A stretch of 64,000 bases of DNA from Leuconostoc fallax KCTC 3537. Lineage in GTDB: Bacteria; Bacillota; Bacilli; Lactobacillales; Lactobacillaceae. Both the position numbers and the translations under genes were made by a program. The stretch lies in the NCBI RefSeq assembly GCF_000165675.1, contig NZ_AEIZ01000008.1, positions 23,070 to 87,069 of the forward strand, read 5' to 3'. Positions 1-8,937 of the stretch are shown here, piece after piece (within the stretch, counting starts at the first letter, position 1; every line of letters starts with the position of its first letter). The notes beneath the pieces are model-generated. The model did no database searches and was not told the origin of the DNA. It was given only the letters and a program-made list of their open reading frames with translations.

Positions 1-368
1 TTTGAACCATCTTGTTGCCTTTTTTTAATTCTTTCAATAATAGATCCCCATTCATCTTGTTGGCTATCTTTCTTGAATTGAGCTATTTTTTGAAATCCTG
101 ATTTAACACCAAATGATTTAATACCAATAATATATTTTGATCCGTTTGCTAATTTAACAGAAGCATCATATGATGAGTTACCAATGTCTTCAATAGTTGC
201 ATTAAATGATTTTTTAAAAGATGCCTCTTGAAACTTTGAGTTGATAATCGGCGCTATAATGATGTTATCATCACTACTTTTCTGAGCAAAAGCTTCGCTT
301 AAAGAAGCAAAATTAGTGATTAATAGTTTGTATTGATTTTTATTACTCTCATCTAGTAATTTCCACAT
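1..368 (-). CDS. Partial CDS, possible type II restriction endonuclease
   Basis: The gene runs off the left edge, so only about 122 N-terminal codons are seen. I start it at ATG 368 because GGAG lies six bases upstream; an ATG at 380 has no such site. The visible protein starts MWKLLDESN and contains YDASVKL followed by KYIIGIKSF. This could be the D...xxK part of a PD-(D/E)xK nuclease core, but the usual acidic residue before xK is not obvious. It lies downstream of a cytosine methyltransferase on the same strand, where a cognate restriction enzyme is expected. That neighbourhood is the main reason for the call. The family was not recognised directly. Confidence 0.4.
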   Translation of the reverse strand, partial: MWKLLDESNKNQYKLLITNFASLSEAFAQKSSDDNIIIAPIINSKFQEASFKKSFNATIEDIGNSSYDASVKLANGSKYIIGIKSFGVKSGFQKIAQFKKDSQQDEWGSIIERIKKRQQDGS

Positions 369-420
369 AGAAAACTCCATAACATATTTACAAGTTATGT
401 CTATTATACCTATGTGTATT

Positions 421-450
421 AAAAAAGCACAATTCTAATGAAAAGTGCTT
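421..450 (-). terminator. Rho-independent terminator, first of two identical copies
   Basis: Read on the minus strand, AAGCAC and GTGCTT pair around a short AT-rich loop and are followed by a T run. It sits just after the stop of the 416-aa unknown gene (479). The same 30 bases occur exactly at 1913-1942. Confidence 0.75.
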
Positions 451-478
451 TCAATATATATTGATAAAAATCTTAAGT

Positions 479-1725
479 TTAAGAAACGGCCGGAATAAAT
501 ACTCTTTGATCTGCTTGATTGTCTGCTGGCAAATAAATCAGCTCGGCTTGAATATTTGGTACCTCTACAATTTGCATAACCACTTCATCTAAGCTATTTA
601 ACTGTTTCTTTTGGGATATTTGATCAATAATTTGTTCCATTCTCAGGTTTTCAATTGAAAATCTTTTTTTAGATTTTTGAACATCATGATAATTTTTTGC
701 TGTTTTGGTTGTTTTGTATATATATTCTCCAAGTATTCCCCAAGGGTGTATAATTTTGGGTTTAAATAAGCTCTCTACTGCAGAGTCAAAACGATGTTGG
801 TTTTCAATTATTTCCGCTTGAGTTTGTTTTTGCTTAGTCGCGTACAAACTAGAAATTTCATATTCAAAGTTAGAATAAAAACTATCTTCATAATTCTTTT
901 GTAATTGTGCAGTTAGTTCTCGAATGATCTCAATTTGATTATTAAGTTTCATTCTAGATCCAATTTCAATTGTTTCAGCAAACAAAAAAGTTTACTAGCT
1001 TCAAATGCTATTGACGTATTAAAATTGATGTCATTTAAAAGTTCTTCTTCCTTTTTTTGTTTTCCTCATTAATTAGGTCACTACTCTTTCTTTTGTAGCT
1101 AAACTTATATTCTTCAAATATTTCTCTAGCTGTTTTTTAAACTCTCTGATTGCTGAGATATCTGCTAAATCCACATGTTTGCGATTCGAAATTTCTGATA
1201 AGCCTTTTCCCGAAGCTATCAATTTTCCAATGTTGCTATCATGATGTATATTAATAAGTTCTTCTAATTTTTGATCTATCTCCTTTATTTGGTTATTTAA
1301 TTGATGCAAATAGTAAGTGCCTGATACCATTGACATAACTTGCATACCACCTTGCAATACCATAGCTGGGTTTAATGCGCTATTTAAACTTACGTTAGTA
1401 AATCCAGCATGTTCCATAATTTGCCCTGAAGAGTTTTTAACATAGTGCTTGTGGTCCCATTTGCAAATTTAGAAAGGTTACTTGGATTAGTAGTGGCAGA
1501 AAATAAACCATTAGGTGCTTGAGATAAAAGTTGCGCTAATGTTAATTTAGAGTTAGCTACTTGAGCTCCTATCTGAGTGATATTTCCCGCAACTAAGGAA
1601 GCATTAGTAATAAATACTTCTTTATATTTTTTAATTGTTGCTTGAGACAAATCTGTTGGCTGTCTTAGCTCTATTGTATCTCCCAATTGATTTTTGATTT
1701 CAATTATTTCTGGTTCTTTGTTCAT
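479..1725 (-). CDS. Unknown 416-aa protein in the restriction-modification operon (four frameshifts as given)
   Basis: Three open frames join into one gene of 417 codons if one base is added in each of four runs: T at 1434-1438, T at 1087-1089, T at 1052-1058 and A at 984-989. The result starts MNKEPEIIEIKNQLGDTIEL. Its middle (HQLNNQIKEIDQKLEEL and onward) looks like a coiled coil. There is no signal peptide, and one hydrophobic stretch (NPAMVLQGGMQVMSMVSG) could contact a membrane. I do not recognise a family. It lies between the methyltransferase and the putative restriction enzyme, with identical terminators on either side. It may be an accessory defence factor or a passenger gene. The frameshifts are probably assembly errors. 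Confidence 0.55.
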
Positions 1726-1912
1726 TATTAATTGCTATCCGTATTTTATTTAACATTTTGAATGTTATTTATCTATATTTATCTATTAAAACTAAATATA
1801 AGTAATTTTATCATATTACTATTCAAAAATTACATAGGCAAACAAATCATAAAATATTTTTACAAATTACAATGATTCTTTTTTAGCTTTTTTATAATAT
1901 ATCTGAATATAC

Positions 1913-1942
1913 AAAAAAGCACAATTCTAATGAAAAGTGCTT
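1913..1942 (-). terminator. Rho-independent terminator, second identical copy
   Basis: This is an exact copy of the 30-base hairpin at 421-450, including stem, loop and T run. It follows the methyltransferase stop at 1954. Similar AT-rich flanks (ATATATATT) suggest that the duplication was a little longer than the hairpin. Confidence 0.75.
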
Positions 1943-1953
1943 ACTGATATATA

Positions 1954-3198
1954 TTAACCAACTACCGAATAAAACTCATAATTTCCACCACGCTTTATGG
2001 CATTGAAGAAGTCGTCATTTTCAAATATTGGTAACTCTTTTTGTCTATTTAGGTGACCATCATCTTCAATGGCAGTCGCCTGATCGTCATACCAATCAAC
2101 GGTGAATGATTCACCCGCCATACGGCCATCCATCTTAGTGTAAACTAAAGCTACTTTGTCATCAGTTTTTGGCAATTTAACATCTGTTGTCAGTGATTCT
2201 ATAGCTCTATTGATACTCTTAGCTAAACGAGTAATCACAGGAACAACAACAGAGTTTCCGGCTTGCTTATACAATGCTCCCATTGATTCATCAACTGGCA
2301 ACTGATAATTTTCAGGATAACCTTGTGCATTAAAGGCTTCTCTAGGAGTGAGCTTTCTAATATCACCATTGTGAGTACGAATTAATGGCACATTATGGCC
2401 ACCAGTACCCATATTAGCTGTTAATGTAGGAATAACACCTGATTTATTTTCACGAACATACTGACGTCGCCATTGATAAACAGTCTCTGAACTCTTCATA
2501 GCCTCTACTAATTGAGGATAAAAAGTTTGCTTATCTTCTTTATAGAAGAACCTGTCTTCCAAAAAATCTCCAAATTTTGTGATTTCACCAATTTTTGCAT
2601 CAAAATCAATAATATCTGATAGCTTAGTTGTTAAATCAATTTTTTCTGGAAAACTAAAATTATCAAATGCCTTTTTGTCTTTAAAGCCAACAACATAAAT
2701 ACGTTCTCTATTCTGTGGAATATTACCGTATTCTTTAGCATTAAGAACTTTCCATTTAATATAGTAACCCGAATGAACCAGAAATTCACGAATAACTTTA
2801 AACGTATTACCATGATCATGTGTCACAAGATTTTTTACGTTTTCTAAAAAGATAACCTTAGGTTGTAAAAATCTTATGATACGATGTGTTTCAAAAAATA
2901 AATCTCCACGATTATCCTCAAATCCATGACGATAACCTGCAATACTGAACGGCTGGCAAGGGAAACCAGCGAGTAGTACACTAGCATTTGGTGCTTTTGC
3001 TTTGACTTCTTTTGCATCAACTTGCTTAATATCTCGTCGATCAAGATATGTTCCACGGCTTTTGAAGTTTGTCTCAAAAGTATGTTGCGCATTTTTATCA
3101 AACTCATTTGCATAGACTGTACGATACTCGCCTGCATCTTCAAACCCTAAATCAATTCCACCGACTCCGGCGAAAAAGCTAACGATGTCATTTTTCAT
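1954..3198 (-). CDS. DNA (cytosine-5-)-methyltransferase, type II restriction-modification
   Basis: The 414-aa enzyme transfers a methyl group from S-adenosylmethionine to carbon 5 of cytosine. Motif I is SFFAGVGGIDLGFEDAG near residue 7. Motif IV is GFPCQPFS near residue 78, with the catalytic cysteine in PCQ. Motif VI is FLENVKN, motif VIII is QNRERIYVVGF, and motifs IX-X are LTPREAFNAQGYP and QAGNSVVVPV. An extra C-terminal tail of about 85 residues follows motif X. The start is well supported by AAGGAGG upstream. It sits in a minus-strand group with a 147-aa protein upstream and an unknown protein plus a putative restriction enzyme downstream. The recognition site cannot be read from the sequence. 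Confidence 0.95.
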   Translation of the reverse strand: MKNDIVSFFAGVGGIDLGFEDAGEYRTVYANEFDKNAQHTFETNFKSRGTYLDRRDIKQVDAKEVKAKAPNASVLLAGFPCQPFSIAGYRHGFEDNRGDLFFETHRIIRFLQPKVIFLENVKNLVTHDHGNTFKVIREFLVHSGYYIKWKVLNAKEYGNIPQNRERIYVVGFKDKKAFDNFSFPEKIDLTTKLSDIIDFDAKIGEITKFGDFLEDRFFYKEDKQTFYPQLVEAMKSSETVYQWRRQYVRENKSGVIPTLTANMGTGGHNVPLIRTHNGDIRKLTPREAFNAQGYPENYQLPVDESMGALYKQAGNSVVVPVITRLAKSINRAIESLTTDVKLPKTDDKVALVYTKMDGRMAGESFTVDWYDDQATAIEDDGHLNRQKELPIFENDDFFNAIKRGGNYEFYSVVG

Positions 3199-3257
3199 GC
3201 CAAATCCTCCTTTTTAATTTTTTGTTTTACAACAAGTATTAATTTTACTACATTTCA

Positions 3258-3286
3258 CAAAAAAAGTAGCAAAGCTTGCTACTTTG
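3258..3286 (-). terminator. Rho-independent terminator
   Basis: On the minus strand AAAGTAGC pairs with GCTACTTT around AAGCTTT, followed by a run of seven T. It lies between the 147-aa gene and the methyltransferase, so the methyltransferase probably has its own promoter between 3199 and 3257, or depends on read-through. Confidence 0.75.
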
Positions 3287-3383
3287 ATTGTCGTGCATTT
3301 AATAATATATATTGAGTTATAACAAGTCTCACTGCTTTGTCAAAATGAAAGAGATTGTAGAAAAATTTGAATACACATTTTAA

Positions 3384-3826
3384 TCAAAAGAAACACCGAG
3401 AAAAATATTTATCAAATTTTTTGATGAATATTTGAGTTGCATTAATCCAGCTCACTTCTATCCAGTCACCAGCAGAAATATTATTTTTTGGAACCAAGTA
3501 CCAATTAGTTTGAGATTTCCAGACCCGCTAAATTGTTTAGCATAAACATCGCCAGCTTGTGATGTCCCGGTTGCTTTTACTTTTCCTACAAAACCATTTT
3601 GGTCATAACAATCAAATAAATTAACACCAAGCTTCTCACTGGTTTTAGGATTAGTACTTTTAAGAGCATTGGAGTTAAAAATGTCGAATAACTTTGCTTT
3701 TTGTGCCGGTATAGGTATGTAACCTTCACCTGCTACGGATTCTCTATTTTGAGTCTGACGTTTCGTCCCCCAATTCATATGAACTTCTTTGATTTCAATG
3801 TTGTAAACGTCTCCACTTTGAGCCAT
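3384..3826 (-). CDS. Small protein beside the methyltransferase, possible DNA-binding subunit of the restriction enzyme
   Basis: As given the frame stops at 3458. Adding one base to the T run at 3484-3489 extends it to 3384, giving 147 residues ending FDKYFSRCFF. AAAGGAG upstream supports the start. The C-terminal half (GDVYAKQFSGSGNLKLIGTW, then SAGDWIEVSW) has a pattern that reminds me of the B3-like DNA-binding domains carried by some restriction endonucleases. This is an impression, not a firm match. It may help the restriction enzyme recognise DNA, or it may be an unrelated gene. Its own terminator follows at 3258-3286. Confidence 0.5.
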
Positions 3827-4130
3827 TGATAGTTTCTCCTTTGAGTTTAATTAATAAACTCATTGTACACCGTGTATTACTTTATCATAAGAGGTTAACT
3901 AGACCCATTACTTTTAACTTCCCAATACATATTAAAATACCAATTAATTATAAAAACAATTAGTTTGAAAATGAATCAATAATATGCAAGTCGGTAATAT
4001 TGTATTTTACTCGTATACTGAAAATTCAGGCACATATTACTTGGTATTTCCATATAAATAACTAATACTATATTTATTAAAATATGAGGTGTATATTAAA
4101 GTTACAAATATAAAGAAAGAATGAGAATAT
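3827..4130. promoter_or_regulatory. Divergent intergenic region
   Basis: This stretch of about 300 bases separates the minus-strand restriction-modification operon from the plus-strand helicase-nuclease gene, so it must hold both promoters. It is very AT-rich. A TATACT near 4014 is a possible -10 box, but no good -35 box accompanies it. I see no gene here. Confidence 0.4.
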
Positions 4131-6715
4131 ATGGTGAATTTTAAAAATAAAATTGATTCTATTAATGCACCAGTAGACACTAATCCTATTAGCATTTATG
4201 ATAAGCTAGATAGAAAATCGGAAAAAAGCGGAAATCTTCGACCGGCTCAAGAGTCAGTCTTAAAAGATTGGTTTGATAGCAGGCAAAACGATTCTGACGT
4301 TATTCTTAAAATGAATACTGGATCCGGAAAAACTATTACTGGATTACTCATGCTAGAGTCGAGGCGTCTAAAAAATAATAAAATGCAAGTGTACTTGTGT
4401 AATACTGTAAATCTCGTTTTACAAACAATTCGGCAGGCCGAGGAGTTTGGTATCAAATATTGTGTAATAGAAAGTCCATCGAACGTAATACCATCTGATG
4501 CAAGCCTAGGAAGAAAAATTTTAATTACCACTGTAAATAAGTTATTTAACGGTAAATCTATATTTGGAATTGAAAACAAGTCTATTAAAATTGACGGTCT
4601 TGTGCTTGACGATGCACACACAAGTACCGAAATAATAAAAAGCAATATGCAAATACATATTACTCGATCCAAGCATCAACAACTTTATAATGAAATATTC
4701 GAATTGTTTGATGAAAGTATACAAAGCCAAGGAAATGGGACTTACTTTGATATTATAAACTATGACATCAAACAAAAGTCACCTGAACCATTTTTACCTG
4801 TACCTTATTGGGATTGGCAAAAAAATTGGATAGCATTACATCTATTTTATCCAAATATGCATCAAATACAAATGAAATAACATTTGTATGGCCGATTTTA
4901 CGTGATACCTTAAAATTTTGTACATGTGTAATATCACCTACTGGAATTGAAATTGTCCCATTTGTTTATCCCATTGAAATGTTTGAATCCTATTATACAG
5001 CGAATCAAAGAATATTTATGTCTGCAACAACTTCTACTGACACCACTCTTATAAAAGATCTACAAGTTAAGAAAAGTGCTATTAAAAACCCGCTTATATA
5101 TAAAAATGAGAGATGGTCAGGAGAAAAATTAGTCGTAATTCCTTCCTTAATTTCACCAAATAATCTACAAAGATTTAATATAGTTCAGTATTTTGGTTCC
5201 AAAAAAATTCAAGGTTTGGCATTGTTGCAATATCCCCTTCTTATTTCAATACAGAAGATTGGAAGGCTTATGGAGCTAAAATTGCAACTAAAGACAGCTT
5301 GGAGAAAGATTTACAAATGTTAAATGCTCCGATTAAGACTGATCCGCTCGTTTTAGTTAATCGTTACGACGGAATTGATCTTCCTGATGATAGATGTAGA
5401 ATTTTAATTATTGATGGGTTACCACGTGCACAAACACTTTATGATAAATATATTGATAAAATTACGAAAAATAGTACTGAATATAAAATTCGTATTACAC
5501 AAAAAATTGAACAGGCTATGGGAAGAAGTGTTAGAGCAGACACAGATTACTCCGTCATTCTTCTTATAGGTTCGGATTTAATAAAATTTATACGTAATGA
5601 TGCTGAACAAGTATTAAGCGCACAGGCTAGAAAACAAATTCAAATTGGTATGGAAGTATCTAGCGAAACACAAGATGAAATTTACAATAATGATACTGAA
5701 ATAACCGCAAAAAAGCACTAGTTGATCTTATTAGTAACAGCTACAACCGAAATGAAAGTTGGAAAACATACTATAGAATGGAAATGGATAATATAGATTA
5801 TTCAAAGCCACAATTCACCAATCTCGAACGACTTCAACAGGAAAATAATCTTTTCAAAAGAGGAATAAATCCTACAATTGATATTCAGGAATACAATCAA
5901 CAATTTTTGAAATTTGTTTCAGATAATCATGAAATTACTGATGAAGAACAAGCATGGTACCTACAGTTTTTAGCAACAGTAAACTATCAGTTTTCTACTC
6001 AAAAATCTTTCGAATTCCAATTACAAGCATATAACTTAAACAAAAAACTTTTACTTCCCCCTGTCAACCAACAAAGTAAACTAATTGAAGGTCCAATCCG
6101 TCAACAACGTTTAAAAAATATCTCTATTACTTTAGCTCAGTTTGACACGTTTGAAAAATTGAGAAACTATACAGACGATGTCATCAATAACTTGCAGTTT
6201 GGTGTGAAGAAGGATGATTTTGAAACCGCTGTCGATGATTTAGGAAAGTTATTAGGGTTTGTTACTGATAGGCCTGATGAATATCAGAAAAAAGGTCCAG
6301 ATCATGTGTGGGCAATTGATAAAGGTAAATACTTTGCAATTGAGGACAAAAGTGAAGTGTCTACTACTAGAAATGAAATATACAAATCGGAAACTGGTCA
6401 GATGAATAACTCTCAAGCATGGATGAACGAAAATTATAAAAATACAGAAATACACTATTTTATGGTAATACCAGTGAAATATTTACAATCTGGTGCAGGA
6501 TTTGCAAATCCTGTTTTAATTATAAGAAAACAAGGTCTTAAAAAATTAGAAAATCATTGACTCAATTTATTAATGAATTCAGTAAAATAAATCTCAAGTC
6601 TATAGATGAGTCATTCATTCAATCAAATCTAGTTCAGTATAACTTAACACCTGAATTCTTTTTAAAAGAAATAGGAGAAGTTCCTGTTCTTAATGCATCT
6701 TCTAAAAGTAGATAG
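4131..6715 (+). CDS. DEAD/DEAH helicase fused to a PD-(D/E)xK nuclease domain (four frameshifts as given)
   Basis: Five open frames join into one gene of 863 codons when one A is added in each of four runs, at 4819-4825, 5201-5207, 5709-5714 and 6540-6545. Helicase motif I is MNTGSGKTITGL near residue 62. Motif II is LVLDDAHTS, a DEAH variant, and motif VI is IEQAMGRSVRADTDY. The C-terminal third has FETAVDDLGKLLGF, GPDHVW and YFAIEDKSEV, which fit a restriction-like nuclease core (D...ExK). Such a protein would translocate on nucleic acid and cut it. It stands alone between the restriction-modification operon and the ATPase/HNH cassette, so a single-gene anti-phage or anti-plasmid role is likely. 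No close named family is claimed. Confidence 0.75.
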
Positions 6716-6797
6716 CTCATATTATTTAGACTATTTAAAACTCACCATCTCTTTCAGCTAGTTAGGTCAGCATTTCACAATTTATTCTAGATAAAAT

Positions 6798-7192
6798 GAC
6801 ATAAGCCTTAGGCGCAACTTATATGCCACTATAAGTGCTCATCTCATCGGTCTTATGATTTTCTTCAACACAGTACCAGACTTTTCTCTCTGTACCTGCG
6901 CTTGATTGATCGCTGATAATCATATAAAATTAGGTTATTGAAAATAACTTTAAATTTTGATTCTCATTAATAACGTTGTCGAAGGCATTATTTTATCAAT
7001 CAAGAGTATATTTAGTTTTCAATGTACTGAAACACAGCTAGTAAATCTAGTTGTGTTTTTTGTGCTGATTTTTAATGTTAATACTTTCTTAATAAACATT
7101 CGTATTTGACAAAAAGAATAAGCACAAGGAATGTTACAGAAGTATTTCAACTCCTGTTTCACACCTTATGCTTATAAGTTTATACTTTAAGT
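6798..7192. repeat. 395-bp direct repeat, copy A, with strong RNA secondary structure
   Basis: It is nearly identical to 11249-11643, with about six differences and the same length, while the flanks are unrelated. It encodes no protein. It contains a hairpin bounded by CATAAG/CTTATG with an inner ACTTATA/TATAAGT stem. A perfect ten-base inverted pair, CTTGATTGAT and ATCAATCAAG, lies about 95 bases apart, nested in CAGTAC/GTACTG. A strong plus-strand terminator follows at 7030-7061. This fits a structured non-coding RNA or a non-autonomous repeat element. Confidence 0.85.
7030..7061 (+). terminator. Rho-independent terminator inside repeat copy A
   Basis: AACACAGCTAG pairs with CTAGTTGTGTT with one G-U pair and a loop of five bases, then TTTTTT. 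It would end a plus-strand transcript from the repeat, or read-through from the helicase gene. Confidence 0.75.
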
Positions 7193-7389
7193 GCAAGTCA
7201 TTTACCAGATGTTTAATCAATTGGTAAAATTACGGAAATATTTTTGTAATTTCGCTGGTTGATTTTTTATTTGTAAGACACTTCTTATTCTATTGTAGCA
7301 ATGTCATACACTAATGCTAAATTACTGTCCACGGTTTCTAGTCTTTAATTCAATACTTTATAACATCTTGATTCCGCAACTAAATTGCT

Positions 7390-7440
7390 AAAAAAATACA
7401 GATACTTCAAATTTTTACATTTGATAATCTGTATTTTTTT
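7390..7440. terminator. Bidirectional terminator
   Basis: An almost perfect palindrome has A7-TACAGAT on one side and ATCTGTA-T7 on the other, with an inner TTCAAA/TTTGA stem. It starts at the stop codon of the minus-strand 136-aa gene and would end transcripts from both directions. Confidence 0.8.
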
Positions 7441-7848
7441 AGATTCCGTGATATTTTTGATCTGCTTTAATTCGTACATGCTCTAAATCTTTAAAGCTCG
7501 TGCTGTCTACATACGCATTTTCGTTAATTAAATACTGCACCAACTTTTTATGATTATGATTCTTCCATGGAATTGCTAGTTTAACTACTATGGTATTTTC
7601 TTGCTCAAAACGTGATGACTGATCAACAATATGTGTTGTATATCCAGCTTGTTGAATATTCTGTTCGAATTGTTCTAATAAAAACTTGCTTGTGCTAGAG
7701 ATAAGTTGCTGTGGTACATATAATAGATACACTTGTTGTTCTAAATCCACTGATTCCAAATCTTTTTTAGTGTTTGAATGATAGATTTAATAATGAGTCG
7801 GACTTGAGTCTTGATATAACGGTATTCGGTATCTTTATTTTTAGGCAT
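7439..7848 (-). CDS. Unknown 136-aa protein beside the HNH gene (one frameshift as given)
   Basis: Adding one base in the T run at 7763-7768 joins the N-terminal part (MPKNKDTEYRYIKTQ...) to the rest and gives 137 codons. The protein has no membrane segment. It alternates predicted strands and helices (QQVYLLYVPQQLISSTSKF, then NTIVVKLAIPWKN), which suggests a small globular domain. I do not recognise it. It is on the same strand as the ATPase and HNH genes, about 80 bases after the HNH stop, and ends in a strong terminator. It could be the third member of that cassette. The start is uncertain because no clear ribosome site precedes it. Confidence 0.5.
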
Positions 7849-7925
7849 AAAATTTAACTATATTTCTATGGATAATGTAATTTAATAATTTCACAACTGT
7901 AATCGCTTAAATATTAGATTTTGTA

Positions 7926-8830
7926 TTAATTAAATAAATCGTTTAAACTTTCGATGTCATAAACATCTGAATCTGAAATAAAAAGTTCGCGTATTCTCTG
8001 CGTCACATAATTATTCGAGAGTATCGGATATATAATTGGAATACAGCCAAATAAATTAAGTTGCATAAATTCATATTCATCAATTTTTTTATTCCAACTA
8101 CTTCAGATTGACCTCTATGAACAACTGATAATGGTTGATTTTTAAATTGAAATTGTCCTTCATTGAACTTAAAATTATTTCCAAATAGTATAATTAGTGA
8201 ATCACTCATTTTTTATACGTTTTTTAATAGACTACTTTGACTACTATTGGTATCTTCAATTCGTAATTTACTGAATAATTTTATCGCAAAATTCATATTG
8301 TCCCAAGAATAGTTTTTAATCCCCAATATATATCCTAATTGTATTTTAAAAAGTTCAACATAAAAATACTCATCAAATTCTATATATTGTTGATATTCAT
8401 TATTGAAAGATGTTGTTTCTTTAATTGTCCATTGACGAGTAGGATCAGTTTGAATTTTTTTCATACGCTGCTTTAGCATCAGATTTTGATAAAAAAATCC
8501 CCTCAACGTCACCATTTTCTTTATCCAAAAAAGAATCATCAGCTAATTTTATTTCTTTCATTCTTTGAAAAGCGTCAAAAGTAAGATTATAATATTTTCC
8601 ACTCACGGATTCTTTAAGTCTAATTTGACCTTCTTTGTTGGAAAAAAAGTTATTTATGTTAGTCCATGATTGCCTAAAAGGATCATCTAAATATTGATCT
8701 AATTTATTGTTACAATCCTTGCAAAAAGCATTTTTAGTTTTTGTTTACCCCCTAATGCTTTTAATGTAATATGCTCGACACTTTTGTTTTGCTTATTCAA
8801 ATCTAATTTACAAAGAATGCATTTATTCAT
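7926..8830 (-). CDS. HNH-type endonuclease, partner of the upstream ATPase (several frameshifts as given)
   Basis: About 300 codons can be read from ATG 8830 to the stop at 7926 after small corrections in A/T runs near 8733, 8457, 8220 and 8080. The N-terminus has CILC, then SVEHITLKALGG, then FCKDCNNKL. This is the CxxC...EH...CxxCN arrangement of zinc-supported HNH nucleases, with the histidine of EHI likely catalytic. The remaining 250 residues are unassigned. The gene follows an ABC-type ATPase on the same strand with a gap of about 107 bases. An ATPase with an HNH partner is the logic of the Septu (PtuA/PtuB) defence system, but the ATPase here is a different, longer type. Confidence 0.65.
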
Positions 8831-8937
8831 TAAAAAAGTTTCTCCGAACTGTTATTTTAAAAATAAAATTAAACTTATTATATTGTATTTTAGTTACTAT
8901 CTCTATATTTTTAATGTATGATGTTATGCGACATCGC

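Noticed and set aside
421..450. tRNA or small RNA gene
   Set aside because: Only a simple hairpin with a T run is present. I saw no tRNA cloverleaf in it or elsewhere in the window.
6798..7192. CRISPR array or tracrRNA
   Set aside because: The repeats are two 395-bp units 4 kb apart, with no short repeat-spacer pattern and no cas genes in the window.
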